Part shown: in pieces, positions 7,852-16,588 of the stretch | How positions within the stretch are numbered: the first letter of the stretch is position 1 | How the letters are laid out: the number at the start of each line of letters is the position of its first letter | NCBI RefSeq assembly: GCF_023016045.1 | Contig: NZ_JALKAP010000003.1 | Location: 1 to 64,000, forward strand | Origin: Marinobacter sp. S6332 | Lineage (GTDB): Bacteria; Pseudomonadota; Gammaproteobacteria; Pseudomonadales; Oleiphilaceae | Direction: 5' to 3' | DNA: 64,000 nucleotides | Notes under the pieces: model-generated | Told to the model about the DNA's origin: nothing | The model's input: only the letters and a program-made list of their open reading frames with translations | Databases searched by the model: none | Made by a program: the position numbers and the translations under genes

Positions 7852-8967
7852 ATGGCCGATCATTACGTGGCATTTTCAATTCCATTTTTTCTGTTGTTTA
7901 TCGCCTTGGAATCGTTCTATTTCTGGCGGAAAAACCGCACATCGTTGCGGCTGAACGATAGCCTCACCAACATGAGCTGCGGCATTGTTACGCTGATTTT
8001 TGAGCTATTTACCAAGGGCGGGCTTTTTCTGATTTTTGCTTTTCTGTCAAACAGGTTTGGTCTGTTTGAGTGGAATATGGGCTCTGCATTCACTTGGATT
8101 CTGTTCTTCTTCGTTTATGACTTTTTCTACTACTGGGGGCATCGCCTGTCTCATACCGTGAACTTTATGTGGAGCGGCCACCTGCCCCACCATCAAAGCG
8201 AGGAATATAATTTCACGGTCGCACTGCGGCAGGGTGCATTTCAAGACACATTGATGTTTCCCGTGTTTATTCCAATGGCGCTTATGGGCTGCCCGATCGA
8301 AGTGTTTGCAACCGTTCTGCTATTGAATAAGTTTTTCCAGTTCTGGATACATACACGCGCCATTGGTCGCGTACCGGTTATCGAAGGCATTTTGAACACG
8401 CCCTCGGCCCACAGAGTTCATCACGCGGTGAATACCCGATACGTAGACAAGAACTACGGCGGGGTGGTCATGTTTTGGGACAAGCTTTTTGGCACCTGGT
8501 CTGAAGAAAAAGCAGAGGAGCCTTGTGTTTATGGTGTGCGCAAACCTTATCGAAGCTGGGACCCGATATCTGCGCACGTTGATTGGTGGTCAAGGCTATG
8601 GAAAGACGCGGTGAACACGCAAAGTTGCACAGACAAGATCAAACTTTGGTTTATGCCCACGGGCTGGCGCCCGGCAGATGTCACCAAAAGCGATCCTTGG
8701 CAGCCCTATGACATCGAGAACTACAAAAAGTACGATCCCGAAGTCAATCTCTGGCAAAAGGCCGCTTCAGTCGTATTGTTTACGGCGACACTTCCCATAA
8801 TCAGCCACCTGCTATTCGAGCAGTTTAATCTACCACTGTGGAAAAAAATGGGCCTAGCCGCAGTAATACTATTTTGCCTCTATGCCTGTGCGTACCTGCT
8901 TAAAGGTAGAAAGCGCCAGACGTTTGAAGCAACGCCCGAAGCGAGCGAGAGCAAAGGAATTTCATAA
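7852..8967 (+). CDS. Sterol desaturase / fatty acid hydroxylase family membrane enzyme
   Basis: This 371-residue integral membrane di-iron enzyme has about five hydrophobic segments. The histidine clusters of the family are all present: HRLSH, HLPHH and HRVHH, plus HTRAIG between the last two. The start at 7852 is preferred over 7840 because GAGGG lies 6 nt upstream of it. The family includes sterol desaturases, carotenoid and lipid hydroxylases and ether-lipid monooxygenases, and the substrate cannot be deduced here. C-terminal residues after about 300 form two more membrane helices. A globin gene follows 127 nt downstream, and haem/oxygen binding beside an O2-dependent enzyme is suggestive but unproven. 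Confidence 0.9.
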   Translation: MADHYVAFSIPFFLLFIALESFYFWRKNRTSLRLNDSLTNMSCGIVTLIFELFTKGGLFLIFAFLSNRFGLFEWNMGSAFTWILFFFVYDFFYYWGHRLSHTVNFMWSGHLPHHQSEEYNFTVALRQGAFQDTLMFPVFIPMALMGCPIEVFATVLLLNKFFQFWIHTRAIGRVPVIEGILNTPSAHRVHHAVNTRYVDKNYGGVVMFWDKLFGTWSEEKAEEPCVYGVRKPYRSWDPISAHVDWWSRLWKDAVNTQSCTDKIKLWFMPTGWRPADVTKSDPWQPYDIENYKKYDPEVNLWQKAASVVLFTATLPIISHLLFEQFNLPLWKKMGLAAVILFCLYACAYLLKGRKRQTFEATPEASESKGIS

Positions 8968-9094
8968 AGCCAGAAAAACCGAGTACGGGCTTATACCTAG
9001 CGTTAACAAATCTCAACAGAAGAGGCCGCGCGCAACCACTATCCTTAGCGCCCTATTAACCCCCCCCGCCTCTTCAAAGGGATACCCAACGCTT

Positions 9095-9487
9095 ATGAAA
9101 GACACTGATCTGGTTTTCCAAAGTTATGGAAGATGCTGCAACAGTGACCAGTTTTTTGTAGATTTTTACGACCACTTCATGTCGAGCTCGGATGCCATCA
9201 AAAAGCGCTTTGTGAACACAGATATGCCTGCACAGCGTCACCTGCTTCGGAATGGCGTTATGCAGCTTATTCTCACCGCACGCGGCATGCCAGACCGCAA
9301 ACTTAGGGCGCTTGGCGAGAGCCACAACCGAAACCACTTCAACATCAACCCGGAATGGTATTCGCTTTGGTTGGATGCCCTGATGAAGACCGTGCGCCTT
9401 CATGACCCTGAGTGCACCCCCAAGCTTGAAAAAGCCTGGCGAGAAGTACTGACACCGGGAATTGATCTTATCCGTGGAGCCTATTAG
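9095..9487 (+). CDS. Single-domain bacterial globin
   Basis: This 130-residue all-helical protein resembles single-domain sensor-type globins. A Phe-rich early segment (FFVDFYDHFM near residues 21-30) would form the B/CD region. LGESHNRNHFNI near residues 72-83 is the expected F helix, where the proximal haem histidine lies. A longer in-frame ORF begins inside the upstream gene, but the ATG at 9095, with AAAGGGA about 11 nt upstream, gives a normal globin length. It lies downstream of the desaturase-family gene in the same direction and may share its transcript. It could bind O2, NO or act as a sensor partner. Confidence 0.75.
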   Translation: MKDTDLVFQSYGRCCNSDQFFVDFYDHFMSSSDAIKKRFVNTDMPAQRHLLRNGVMQLILTARGMPDRKLRALGESHNRNHFNINPEWYSLWLDALMKTVRLHDPECTPKLEKAWREVLTPGIDLIRGAY

Positions 9488-9567
9488 AAGCCTAACGGAT
9501 ACTTCTTGATTCGGCCTGTTGATTTCCACACACTTGAAGCCCAGCCCCGAAGCGATAAACTGCGCTT

Positions 9568-11313
9568 ATGCTCTACAAATTACTGCCTGGCTTGCTCTGG
9601 TTGCAGGGATATACCACCCACACGTTAAAGCGAGACGTGGTATCTGGCTTGGCTATTGGCGTTATGCTGATCCCACAAAGCATGGGCTACGCAGTTCTCG
9701 CTGGCTTGCCACCTGAGTTCGGGCTGTATGCTTCAATCTTCCCGCCGCTACTGTACGCGTTACTGGGAACCTCCAACAAGATATCGATTGGCCCGGTGGC
9801 ATTGGATGCCATTCTTATTCTTTCCGGTCTCAGCGTGCTCGCGGAGCCAGGTTCAGACCAGTATCTTCAGCTTGCGATTGAGCTCACGCTACTGGTTGGC
9901 TTGATTCAGTTTTTATTCGGGCTGCTGAGGTTTGGCTTTATCGTCAACTTCCTCTCCTACCCCGTTGTGGTTGGTTATACCTCGGCTGCTGCCGTTATCA
10001 TCATTGGCAGCCAACTCCAGAACCTAACAGGCGTTCACGTAGATAGCGCCAATGTACTGGACCTCTGCTATCAGCTTTTACTCAACATCAGCAGCTGGCA
10101 CGGCATTACGGTAGGAATCTCAGTAGCAAGCCTTTTGTTTATCTTTACTTGTAAACGCCGTATGCCAAAGGTGCCCAACGCTCTGATTTTGCTGGTTGGC
10201 ACCATGATGCTTTCAGGGCTGTTCCATGCCGGGCAGGCAGGTGTAGAAGTGATCAATTCCGTGCCCAGTGGCTTCCCCGCTTTTCAGTTCCCTAATCTGG
10301 ACTTTGACAAATTTGGCGAGCTGCTGCCGGTGGCGTTTACCGTAGCCTTGATGGGCTTTGTGGGCACCATGTCGATCTGTAAATCTCAGGAGTCCCCCAA
10401 AGACAAACGCAATGTTCAGCCAAACCAGGAGCTGGTTGCTCTCGGTTTAGCGAATGCTCTGGGTGCCATGTTCCGCAGCTTTCCGGTTTCCGCCAGCTTT
10501 TCTCGCAGTGCTGCGCTGCGAGAAGCTGGCGCACTCACCCAAGTATCAGCGATTATTTCCTCCGGCCTAATTGCCGTTACAGTGCTATTTCTTACACCTT
10601 TGTTTACTGACTACCCCTTACCGAAGGCCGTTCTGGCAGCGATTATCGTTATGTCTGTACTGGGGTTGTTCAAATATAGGGAAATGAAGGTTCTTTTTAA
10701 GCAAGACAGAAAGGAATTTCTGATACTGCTGGTCACTTTTGTGATCACGCTGTTACTAGGCGTTCAGCAGGGCTTACTGGTGGGCGTTGCAGTATCGCTG
10801 ATGCTGGTAATTTACAACAGCACAACGCCACACATGACCGAGCTAGGAAAGCTTGACGGTGAAGACCTATACCGCAACATTCATCGATTCGAAAGCATTA
10901 GCGTGCGGAAAGACTTGCTGATTTTCCGCTTTGACGCGCCGCTGTATTTTGCCAATAAGGATTATTTTAAAACACGCCTATACAGCCTTATCAAGCAGCG
11001 GCCCGAGGGGGCGCTGAAGGCGGTGATACTGGACGCCCAATCTGTAAACAGTATCGACAGCACCTCCCTGATCATGTTGGAAAGCGTAATCGAAAACCTA
11101 CGGGAACAGGGCATTCAGTTCTATATGGTTAGCCTGATAGGCCCTGTGCGCGACACTCTCACGCATTCTGCCGCGTTGCGTGAGTATGTGCTGGACGAGC
11201 ACATGTTCCCTCAGATAACGGACGCAGTGCTTTATATCGATCAGGGCATCAGCTCCCGCGCGTCCATCGCAAAACAGAGCAATACAGCGAAGACACGCCG
11301 CTCTAAGGGCTAG
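9568..11313 (+). CDS. SulP family anion transporter with STAS domain
   Basis: This 581-residue SulP/SLC26 permease has 10-14 hydrophobic helices in residues about 15-415, including the family signature region PQSMGYAVLAGLPPEFGLYA near residue 37. A cytoplasmic STAS domain follows (about 435-550) with VILDAQSVNSIDSTSL. Members carry sulfate, bicarbonate or C4-dicarboxylates in symport with H+ or Na+. The substrate cannot be read from sequence here and no carbonic anhydrase or cys gene is adjacent. It is convergent with the MFS gene, only 22 nt away, and no clear terminator is seen between them. Confidence 0.93.
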   Translation: MLYKLLPGLLWLQGYTTHTLKRDVVSGLAIGVMLIPQSMGYAVLAGLPPEFGLYASIFPPLLYALLGTSNKISIGPVALDAILILSGLSVLAEPGSDQYLQLAIELTLLVGLIQFLFGLLRFGFIVNFLSYPVVVGYTSAAAVIIIGSQLQNLTGVHVDSANVLDLCYQLLLNISSWHGITVGISVASLLFIFTCKRRMPKVPNALILLVGTMMLSGLFHAGQAGVEVINSVPSGFPAFQFPNLDFDKFGELLPVAFTVALMGFVGTMSICKSQESPKDKRNVQPNQELVALGLANALGAMFRSFPVSASFSRSAALREAGALTQVSAIISSGLIAVTVLFLTPLFTDYPLPKAVLAAIIVMSVLGLFKYREMKVLFKQDRKEFLILLVTFVITLLLGVQQGLLVGVAVSLMLVIYNSTTPHMTELGKLDGEDLYRNIHRFESISVRKDLLIFRFDAPLYFANKDYFKTRLYSLIKQRPEGALKAVILDAQSVNSIDSTSLIMLESVIENLREQGIQFYMVSLIGPVRDTLTHSAALREYVLDEHMFPQITDAVLYIDQGISSRASIAKQSNTAKTRRSKG

Positions 11314-11335
11314 AGGCTAGTAGACAGAAGAAGAG

Positions 11336-12565
11336 TTAAGCTTGCTCCGAACTAAGCCGTGCCTGCCGTTCAATAGCAGCTGGACCGCCAGCAGCAAGAA
11401 TGGCTGCGCCGAACACACAGATAGCCATAACCAACACGACAGGTAACAAGGTGCCGCCTGCGAGAGTCGCAGAAAGCGCGCTTATAGCACCCGCGATTGT
11501 GAACTGTGCGGCCCCCAGCATTGCCGCAGCCGTTCCCCCGAGGTGGGGAAAGAACTCCAGCGCATTGGCCATATTGTTGGGAATAATAGCCCCCATAAAC
11601 CCAACGGCGACAATGATGCAAGCAGCTATAACCCAGTATGGCGCACCAGCCCAAGCGCAGATTACCAGCGCACTAACAGCAATGGCCTGCAAAAATACGC
11701 ACACCCGTAAAATCCGCACCGATTGATACTTATTGAGCAGGCGCCGATTAAGCAAGTTCAGGCTAGCCATAGCCACAATGTTAGCGGCGAACAACGCCGA
11801 GAACATCGAGTTTGAGAGCCCAAACCACTCTTGGTAAATGAACGATGCGTGCGTAATAAACACAAGCATGGAACTGAAGCATAAGGCTTGCAAACCAACA
11901 AACCGCATGGTGACAGTATGGCGAAGCACCAGCCCATAGTTGGTAAGCAGTGTGGAAACAGGTGTGTGCTCCGTTCGCCGAGGCGGTAGACGCCTAAACA
12001 GAACAAAATGCAGAACAATCGCCAGCAGAGCGGCATAACCTGCAAGCATCAGGAAGATCACATGCCATTCGCTGAAATACAGCAATGCAGAACCGATAGA
12101 CGGCGCTGCGGCAGGCGCAACAAACATAACCAAGCCTATTAAACCAAACAGGCGAGCTGCATCCTGCCCGCTGGTCTGATCGCGGACAATGGCCGGAACA
12201 GACACCGCACAAAAAGCACCACCAATACCCTGCACAATACGCCAGCCCAACATATTCGGTAGCGTTTCTGACTGGGCCACCATAAACGCCGCAAAGGCAA
12301 AAATCGTAAGCCCGGCAAACAAAATTTGCTGTCGACCATAGCGGTCGGAAAGCGGACCACCCAACAATTGCGCAAGGCCCAAAGCACCCACATAGGCGCT
12401 CAGTGTCAACCCCACTCCACCGTGCCCAATACCAAGCTCATCAGCGATTTCCGGAAAAGCGGGCAGGTAGGCATCGAGTGCCAATGGACCTAATGCAACG
12501 GTCATCCCCAACAAAACTGCAAGTTGGAGATGAGATAAGGGTGTCGTATTCAAATCTGCCCCCAA
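11336..12565 (-). CDS. Bcr/CflA family multidrug efflux MFS transporter
   Basis: This 409-residue protein has twelve predicted transmembrane helices and is a drug:H+ antiporter of the DHA1 Bcr/CflA subfamily. The diagnostic N-terminal sequence ALGPLALDAYLPAFP lies in helix 1 near residue 24. The MFS loop 2-3 motif GGPLSDRYGRQQ is near residue 68. Relatives export bicyclomycin, chloramphenicol or sulfonamides; the substrate here is unknown. It lies downstream of the DUF4124 gene on the same strand, 71 nt away. Confidence 0.92.
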   Translation of the reverse strand: MGADLNTTPLSHLQLAVLLGMTVALGPLALDAYLPAFPEIADELGIGHGGVGLTLSAYVGALGLAQLLGGPLSDRYGRQQILFAGLTIFAFAAFMVAQSETLPNMLGWRIVQGIGGAFCAVSVPAIVRDQTSGQDAARLFGLIGLVMFVAPAAAPSIGSALLYFSEWHVIFLMLAGYAALLAIVLHFVLFRRLPPRRTEHTPVSTLLTNYGLVLRHTVTMRFVGLQALCFSSMLVFITHASFIYQEWFGLSNSMFSALFAANIVAMASLNLLNRRLLNKYQSVRILRVCVFLQAIAVSALVICAWAGAPYWVIAACIIVAVGFMGAIIPNNMANALEFFPHLGGTAAAMLGAAQFTIAGAISALSATLAGGTLLPVVLVMAICVFGAAILAAGGPAAIERQARLSSEQA

Positions 12566-12636
12566 AACGTCATAGCCAAACGGTACATAGAAAACCTTGT
12601 ATTGTTAGCGTGCTTACTAAGGGGCAGTCTACAGCA

Positions 12637-13080
12637 TCAACGCAAGATACACTCCCAACTAAGCGATCGATTCAAACTACGACGCTTGCGGCGCAGGCTG
12701 TTACCTTTATTGACACCATAGCCCGCCCGAAGCTGCGATTGCACCTTCGCCAGCTTGCGCCGGTAGCTGGCACAAGCTTTCTCCTGCTTGGCAATCGCTT
12801 TGGCGCTCGACTTGGCGCGCCCTGAGCTCCCTTTGCGATCAGACGAGAGCATTCCTCGCACTTGCTTGCGAATACCCGAGGTACGTCGATGCTGCTCAAG
12901 GTTTTCCGACATGGGCACGGTGACTGGTTCAGTCACATCAACGGATTGGTGTTTTTTGTTTGATGGCGGAGTGTCGGTGAAATGAACCGCACCACTGGCG
13001 TCTGTCCATCTATAGATTTCGGCAGTTGTTGGTGACGAAAAAATAACGATCAAAATCGCGAAAGCCAATATCCTTGGCAT
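12637..13080 (-). CDS. DUF4124 domain periplasmic protein
   Basis: This 147-residue protein has an N-terminal signal peptide (residues 1-20). The DUF4124 core IYRWTDASGAVHFTDTPPS (about 22-40) is followed by a basic, low-complexity C-terminal region with many Lys, Arg and Ser. Proteins of this type are widespread in proteobacteria and are thought to act in the envelope; no biochemical role is established. GGGAG lies about 10 nt upstream of the ATG at 13080. It reads toward the MFS gene. Confidence 0.85.
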   Translation of the reverse strand: MPRILAFAILIVIFSSPTTAEIYRWTDASGAVHFTDTPPSNKKHQSVDVTEPVTVPMSENLEQHRRTSGIRKQVRGMLSSDRKGSSGRAKSSAKAIAKQEKACASYRRKLAKVQSQLRAGYGVNKGNSLRRKRRSLNRSLSWECILR

Positions 13081-13197
13081 AATAGTCCACTCCCTGTGGT
13101 GTCATCCAATGTATTCGCAGTATAACGCTTACCGCTGATAGTGTATGGCGGGCCCTGATTTAAATGCTTGCATTAAACACTCGTTGCGCCACAATAA

Positions 13198-13222
13198 GTC
13201 GCAAAAAAACGTCGCAAAAAAA
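13198..13222 (+). promoter_or_regulatory. Direct repeat GTCGC-A7, possible ArgR site
   Basis: The pentamer GTCGC followed by seven A residues occurs twice head to tail, with starts at 13198 and 13211, about 100 nt upstream of the importer ATPase start. The Pseudomonas-type ArgR (AraC family) binds directly repeated half-sites resembling TGTCGC-N8-AA, and it controls aot and aru genes in that genus. Resemblance plus position makes this a candidate operator. The spacing of 13 nt and the first base of each half-site do not match the consensus exactly, and no argR gene is in the window. Confidence 0.4.
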
Positions 13223-13309
13223 TCGTAAAGCTGTGTGTGGAAGGTATTGATTTCCACTGCAACAGTCCGTAAAACAAACGCCTTTGAATGACAGCCTCAG
13301 GAGCCATCC

Positions 13310-14080
13310 ATGGCGGACCAAGCGCCTTTGATCTGCAAGGACATACACAAGACTTTTGCCGAGCTGGAAGTGCTCAAAGGTATTTCACTTGAGACCCGCA
13401 AAGGCGATGTAGTGTCCCTAATCGGCAGTTCTGGTTCGGGCAAAAGTACCTTCTTGCGCTGCATCAACCTTTTAGAAACCCCAACCTCCGGCGACATTAT
13501 TGTTCACGGCGACCCTATAAGGTTTACCACAAACCGCAAGGGCGAGCGGATTCCGGCAGACAACAAGCAGGTGGAGCTGATTCGAGCCAAGCTCTCCATG
13601 GTATTTCAAGGCTTCAACCTCTGGTCACATATGACTGTGCTGGAGAATATTATTGAAGCGCCAATCAATGTACTCAAGATCCCTAAAAAAGAAGCCATCG
13701 AGCGCGCAGAAGCATATCTCAACAAGGTCGGCATATACGAGCGCAAAGACTATTATCCGGCTCAAATGTCTGGTGGCCAGCAGCAACGTGCTGCCATTGC
13801 CCGGGCCTTAGCTATGGAGCCGGAGGTAATGCTTTTTGATGAGCCTACCTCGGCGTTAGACCCCGAGTTGGTCGGAGAAGTATTAAAGGTTATGCAAAGT
13901 CTGGCCGAGGAAGGCCGAACCATGATCGTAGTAACTCACGAAATGGCATTTGCAAAGGATGTGTCGACTCAGGTGCTGTTTCTACATCAGGGCGTTATAG
14001 AGGAACAGGGTACACCCCAAAAGGTGTTTGATAACCCAGACTCAGAACGCATGAAACAGTTTCTGGCTCCCAAGTTCTAA
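13310..14080 (+). CDS. aotP: Arginine/ornithine-type ABC transporter ATP-binding protein
   Basis: This 256-residue polar amino acid ABC ATPase resembles HisP/AotP. Walker A is GSSGSGKST (near residue 39), the signature is [15 protein letters not shown] (near 155), Walker B is [12 protein letters not shown], and the switch histidine is in VVTHEMAF. An insertion with charged residues (about 70-95) before the Q-loop is typical of the HisP subgroup. AGGAG lies 6 nt upstream of the ATG. It is first in a four-gene importer operon followed by astE, which is why arginine or succinylated derivatives are the likely cargo; histidine or lysine cannot be excluded. Confidence 0.93.
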   Translation: MADQAPLICKDIHKTFAELEVLKGISLETRKGDVVSLIGSSGSGKSTFLRCINLLETPTSGDIIVHGDPIRFTTNRKGERIPADNKQVELIRAKLSMVFQGFNLWSHMTVLENIIEAPINVLKIPKKEAIERAEAYLNKVGIYERKDYYPAQMSGGQQQRAAIARALAMEPEVMLFDEPTSALDPELVGEVLKVMQSLAEEGRTMIVVTHEMAFAKDVSTQVLFLHQGVIEEQGTPQKVFDNPDSERMKQFLAPKF

Positions 14081-14164
14081 CATGCGGTGCTATCTTTATC
14101 GCTGTTGGATAGTTAAATTCCAAAAAAATAACGCCCACAAGGCGACATACTGGAGAAGTGACAC

Positions 14165-14917
14165 ATGAAAAAACTGATGATTGCAGCGAGTTGCGCACTG
14201 GCCATGCTTGCCAGCGGTGCCCATGCAGACGAGCGTAACCTGCGCATTGCTTTCGACGTACCTTATGAGCCGTTCGAATACAAAGATGAAAATGGTGACC
14301 TGACCGGCTTTGAAGTGGACCTGGCTGCCGCCATGTGTGAAGAAATGAAGGCAGACTGCGAATTCGTTATTCAAGCCTGGGACGGCATGATCCCTGGCCT
14401 GCTGGCCCGTAAATTCGACCTGATCATGTCATCCATGTCGATCACCCCAGAGCGCGCAGAGCGTGTTCTGTTCTCCGAGCCATACTACAACACCCCAGGC
14501 GGATGGTTTGGACCAGACAGCTTTAACGCCGACGTGACTGATATGAGCGCCATGAAAGGTAAAACCGTTGGCGTTCAGCGCGGCACCACTATGGACACTT
14601 TTGTTACTGAAGAAATGAGTGGCGTAGTAACCATTAAGCGTTACACCACTGCCGATGACATGGTTCTTGATCTTGAAGGCCAGCGTTTGGATGTCGTGTT
14701 TGTCGACTATCCGGTTGGCGAGCAGACCGTTTTAACCAAAGACGGTTTCAAGGAAGTCGGCGAAGCCGTAAAGCTGGGTGAAGGTGTAGGCGTTGCTATG
14801 CGTAAACGTGACAAAGACGTTGCTGAAGAAGTAAACAAAGCTCTGCGCAAGCTGAAGGAAGATGGCACCTACAACGCCATAATGAAGAAGTACTTCGCCT
14901 ACGACGTGAAGGTCTGA
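14165..14917 (+). CDS. aotJ: Periplasmic arginine/ornithine-type substrate-binding protein
   Basis: This 250-residue family-3 solute-binding protein has a cleaved signal peptide (residues 1-21, ending AHA). The N-terminal lobe carries the amino-acid ligand signature FDVPYEPFEYKDENGDLTGF (about 30-49) and FEVDLAAAMCEEM. The sequence matches the LAO/HisJ/AotJ group for cationic amino acids. It lies 84 nt after the ATPase gene with GGAG about 8-11 nt before its ATG. A strong hairpin after the gene (14943-14971) probably stabilises its mRNA, giving excess binding protein over the permeases. Confidence 0.93.
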   Translation: MKKLMIAASCALAMLASGAHADERNLRIAFDVPYEPFEYKDENGDLTGFEVDLAAAMCEEMKADCEFVIQAWDGMIPGLLARKFDLIMSSMSITPERAERVLFSEPYYNTPGGWFGPDSFNADVTDMSAMKGKTVGVQRGTTMDTFVTEEMSGVVTIKRYTTADDMVLDLEGQRLDVVFVDYPVGEQTVLTKDGFKEVGEAVKLGEGVGVAMRKRDKDVAEEVNKALRKLKEDGTYNAIMKKYFAYDVKV

Positions 14918-14942
14918 CCGTCAGAATCTAATACTACCAGCC

Positions 14943-14971
14943 TCAGGGGTGGCCATTAGGGCTGCCCCTGA
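14943..14971 (+). promoter_or_regulatory. Stem-loop between binding-protein and permease genes
   Basis: TCAGGGGTGGCC (14943-14954) pairs with GGCTGCCCCTGA (14960-14971) over 12 bp with two wobbles and a 5-nt loop. No T run follows, so it is more likely an mRNA-stabilising or processing hairpin than a full terminator, as is common after binding-protein genes. Confidence 0.6.
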
Positions 14972-14986
14972 CCACCGGACATTCCC

Positions 14987-15691
14987 ATGTTTGATCTGAA
15001 AGGCTATGGCCCGGAACTGCTGAGCGGAGCAGTTGTCACCATTGAACTTGCCTTCCTGTCTCTTGCCTTGGCACTGGTGCTGGGGCTCATTGGCGCGGCA
15101 GCAAAGCTTTCAAATAGCCGTGTAGCTGTGGGCGTAGCAACCACCTATACCACCTTGATTCGCGGCGTTCCCGATCTGGTTATGATGCTGCTGTTTTACT
15201 ATGGCGGACAGGTGTGTGTGAACATGCTCTCCGACTACATTTGGGACACCTACGAAGTCGACTTTTTCTTCCAGTTCAATCCATTCATTTCTGGCGTTAT
15301 TACCATCGGGCTCATTTTTGGTGCCTATATGACAGAGACCTTTCGCGGTGCCTTTCTGGCGGTTGAAACAGGGCAGATTGAAGCGGCCCGCGCCTACGGA
15401 TTTAGCACCTGGCACACGTTTCGCCGGGTGATGGTTCCGCAAATGCTGCGTCATGCGCTTCCCGGTATCGGCAACAACTGGCAGGTATTGCTGAAAACCA
15501 CGGCGCTGGTTTCTATTATCGGGCTCACGGATATGGTGCGTGTGGCAGAGGAAGCCGCAAAAGCGGAACGTATGCCGTTCCACTTTTTCATTCCTGTGGC
15601 CTTTGTGTACCTCGCCCTCACGGCAGGCTCGGAGCTTTTCATCAAGTGGCTCGATAAACGAGCTAACGCCGGCGTGATTCAGGAGAGCTGA
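14987..15691 (+). CDS. aotQ: Arginine/ornithine-type ABC transporter permease (HisQ/AotQ)
   Basis: This 234-residue inner-membrane permease has five hydrophobic helices. The HisMQ family EAA loop contacts the ATPase, here EAARAYGFSTWHTFRRVMVP near residues 131-150. TLIRGVPDLVMMLLFYYGG near residues 55-73 is the conserved HisQ motif. It pairs with the next gene, whose start lies 2 nt after this stop, as a heterodimer. Substrate is inferred from operon context. Confidence 0.92.
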   Translation: MFDLKGYGPELLSGAVVTIELAFLSLALALVLGLIGAAAKLSNSRVAVGVATTYTTLIRGVPDLVMMLLFYYGGQVCVNMLSDYIWDTYEVDFFFQFNPFISGVITIGLIFGAYMTETFRGAFLAVETGQIEAARAYGFSTWHTFRRVMVPQMLRHALPGIGNNWQVLLKTTALVSIIGLTDMVRVAEEAAKAERMPFHFFIPVAFVYLALTAGSELFIKWLDKRANAGVIQES

Positions 15692-15693
15692 TA

Positions 15694-16419
15694 ATGCCAC
15701 CCGATTTTATCGCTGCCTGGCTTAACAGGAACGAGATTTTTACAGCCATGACCATCATGGAATACTGGGATGGAATGGTTACGACCGTTCAACTGGTGTT
15801 TCTGTGTCTGATTATAGGGCTTGCGTTTGCGGTTCCGCTGGCGATTCTTCGCACGGTTAAAAATCCGTTTGTGTCTGGCCCTGTTTGGCTTTACACCTAT
15901 ATTTTCCGCGGCACCCCGCTGCTGATTCAGCTCTATATTATCTACTATGGCGTTGCTCAAATTCCCGGTATTCAGGAAACATTCTGGTGGGAGATTTTCA
16001 GGGAGCCGTTTTACCCTGCCCTGCTGGCGTTTACGTTGAACACCTGTGCCTATACCACTGAGATTATTCGTGGTGCGATTATTTCGACTCCTCATGGTGA
16101 GATTGAGGCGGCGAAGGCTTACGGCATGAATTGGTTTATGCGGATGCGGCGTATTGTGTTACCCAGCGCGGCGCGGCGGGCTGTTCAGGCGTATTCCAAT
16201 GAGGTTATTTTCATGCTGCACTCGAGTGCGATTGCGAGTGTGGTAACGATTGTGGATCTTACGGGGGCGGCGCGGAATATTTACTCGCGGTTTTATGCGC
16301 CCTTTGATGCGTTTATCTTTGTGGCGCTTTGCTACATGGTGTTGACGTTTATTTTGGTGTTCGTATTCCGCAAGATTGAGAATCATTTGTTGCGGCATCA
16401 GCGGCCTGCGGGTTCGTGA
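15694..16419 (+). CDS. aotM: Arginine/ornithine-type ABC transporter permease (HisM/AotM)
   Basis: This 241-residue second permease has five helices, the HisM motif FRGTPLLIQLYIIYYG near residues 71-86, and the EAA loop EAAKAYGMNWFMRMRRIVLP near 137-156. CAGGAG lies 9 nt upstream of its ATG. The last third uses noticeably more G- and T-ending codons than the first part of the operon, which is visible by eye but not measured. After this gene the operon is separated from astE by a 110-bp structured intergenic repeat. Confidence 0.92.
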   Translation: MPPDFIAAWLNRNEIFTAMTIMEYWDGMVTTVQLVFLCLIIGLAFAVPLAILRTVKNPFVSGPVWLYTYIFRGTPLLIQLYIIYYGVAQIPGIQETFWWEIFREPFYPALLAFTLNTCAYTTEIIRGAIISTPHGEIEAAKAYGMNWFMRMRRIVLPSAARRAVQAYSNEVIFMLHSSAIASVVTIVDLTGAARNIYSRFYAPFDAFIFVALCYMVLTFILVFVFRKIENHLLRHQRPAGS

Positions 16420-16455
16420 TCAATGATTAAAAGCACTGCCTGAAACAATGTGCTT

Positions 16456-16565
16456 GGGCAGGCGGTCACGATCCTTCCGGGAGACGCTACGAGCACATCC
16501 ATGTGCGCTTGACTGAAGCCATCCATGGCTTCAGACACTCCCGGAAGGATCGTAACCGCCTGCCC
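16456..16565 (-). repeat. Structured intergenic repeat, copy A (twin A-N-GGA hairpins)
   Basis: Outer arms 16456-16483 and 16538-16565 pair over 28 bp with one exception, a C/A opposition on the + strand that becomes a G-U wobble on the minus strand. The enclosed core is exactly 54 nt. Read on the minus strand it begins TGT, then forms hairpin 1 (CTGAAGCCA/TGGCTTCAG), the linker TCAAGC, hairpin 2 (GCACA/TGTGC), and ends TCGTAGCGT. Both loops display ATGGA. It shares the linker, the hairpin 2 position and the 3' end of the core with copies at 32401 and 51888. It lies between aotM and astE but is antisense to them. Confidence 0.85.
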
Positions 16566-16588
16566 TCCAAACTCTTCGGGGAGCCCTC

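Noticed and set aside
13300..13316. CCATCCATGG near the aotP start as another copy of the structured repeat
   Set aside because: It matches only the short loop-like hexamer; there are no core linkers or flanking arms, and it overlaps the ribosome site and start codon.
15110..16095. Minus-strand frames opposite the two importer permeases
   Set aside because: Both are shadows of genes with clear permease motifs; composition rich in His, Asn and Arg is typical of antisense frames.
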